Of a DNA stretch of 6,018 nucleotides, positions 5,532-6,018 are shown piece after piece. Within the stretch, counting starts at the first letter, position 1; the number at the start of each line of letters is the position of its first letter. A model generated the notes under the pieces. The model had not been told where the DNA came from. It worked only from the letters and a program-made list of their open reading frames with translations, and did no database searches. Source of the stretch: JAWOGN01 sp046496815 (GTDB lineage Bacteria; Desulfobacterota; DSM-4660; Desulfatiglandales; Desulfatiglandaceae); contig JAWOGN010000127.1 in NCBI GenBank assembly GCA_046496815.1, positions 1 to 6,018 on the forward strand, given 5' to 3'. The position numbers and the translations under genes are program-made.

Positions 5532-6018
5532 AATCAAAAGCACTGATTGTACCGATCGCCGTTATTCTCTTTGCCGTCTATACGGCGGCCTACATCGTGG
5601 ATGAAACCGAGCAAGTGGTGGTGACGCAATTCGGAAAAGCGATCGGGGACGCCAAAACCGAGCCCGGTCTATATTTCAAAATTCCCATGGTGCAGTATGT
5701 CAATCGCTTTCCCAAAAACCTTCTGGAGTGGGATGGGGACCCGGGACAAGTTCCTACGCTGGACAAGACCTTCATCTACGTGGACACGTTCGCCCGGTGG
5801 AAAATCGTCGATCCCCTAAAATTCTTTCAAAGCGTTACCAACGTGGTGGGCGCCCTGGGAAGACTGGATGACATCATCGACGCGGCTGTCCGCAATTTCA
5901 TCACTTCGTTTCCTCTCATCGAAACCGTTCGAATGACCAACCGCGAACTCGATAAATCCGAGGAGGGTATCGATGTCGTGGAAGAAATAAGACCCATGGG
6001 CCAAGTCAACCTGGGAAG
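5528..6018 (+). CDS. hflC: HflC, partner of HflK, C-terminus cut by the window edge
   Basis: N-terminal 163 codons of the second HflKC subunit, open to the right edge. An N-terminal membrane anchor (residues about 5-23) is followed by the SPFH opening VDETEQVVVTQFGKAI (24-39), EPGLYFKIPMVQYVNRF (45-61) and the HflC-typical block TLDKTFIYVDTFARWKIVDP (77-96). It pairs with HflK, and the two share the same topology with the bulk of each protein in the periplasm. The start is fixed by AAAGGAG at 5514-5520, seven bases upstream, and by the four-base ATGA overlap with hflK (5528-5531). I see no frame disruption. The remainder, usually another 120-160 residues, lies outside the window. Confidence 0.95.
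   Translation, partial: MKSKALIVPIAVILFAVYTAAYIVDETEQVVVTQFGKAIGDAKTEPGLYFKIPMVQYVNRFPKNLLEWDGDPGQVPTLDKTFIYVDTFARWKIVDPLKFFQSVTNVVGALGRLDDIIDAAVRNFITSFPLIETVRMTNRELDKSEEGIDVVEEIRPMGQVNLG

Noticed and set aside
4878..5543. A 221-codon minus-strand open frame opposite hflK
   Set aside because: It lies wholly over the HflK membrane SPFH coding sequence, and its residues mirror the reverse complement of a well-conserved gene.

Overview
The window looks like chromosomal DNA from a free-living Gram-negative bacterium, most likely of the Desulfobacterota (the former Deltaproteobacteria). This is inferred from protein style, not from any marker gene. The HflK/HflC pair, the tandem PAS histidine kinase and the small stand-alone receiver protein all resemble families I know as abundant in sulfate-reducing and syntrophic members of that group. 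I see no rRNA, tRNA, CRISPR array, insertion sequence or phage gene.

Left part, minus strand (1-2007): a signalling block. A single-domain response regulator (1537-2007) is followed by a 227-base gap and then by a histidine kinase with two closely similar PAS domains (1-1309), which runs off the left edge before its ATPase domain. The receiver has lost two of its five usual conserved residues. The gap holds a short reading frame that resembles the start of a DUF2892 (YgaP-type) membrane protein and stops after about 20 codons, probably a gene relic.

Middle (2008-3069): a 309-base divergent intergenic region separates the response regulator from a plus-strand Crp/Fnr-family regulator. It contains a near-perfect 14/15-base inverted repeat, a TGTG/CACA dyad in the response-regulator leader, and an 8/10 match to the CRP consensus. 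The regulator keeps the CRP residues that read TGTGA half-sites and lacks the FNR iron-sulfur cysteines, so it may control itself and the adjacent signalling block (inference).

Right part (3324-6018): housekeeping genes. A TrmN6-like N6-adenine methyltransferase (+) converges on a short DUF721/DciA-like gene (-), and their coding ends overlap by 20 bases. From the other side of the DUF721 gene, a good sigma70-type promoter reads rightward into hflK and hflC, which overlap by ATGA. hflC is cut by the right edge. HflK and HflC form the membrane SPFH complex that surrounds and modulates the FtsH protease.

Most of the window is ordinary. The points most worth a second look are the degenerate receiver, the DUF2892-like relic and the organised dyads in the divergent control region. 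I did not find convincing evidence of an undescribed system.
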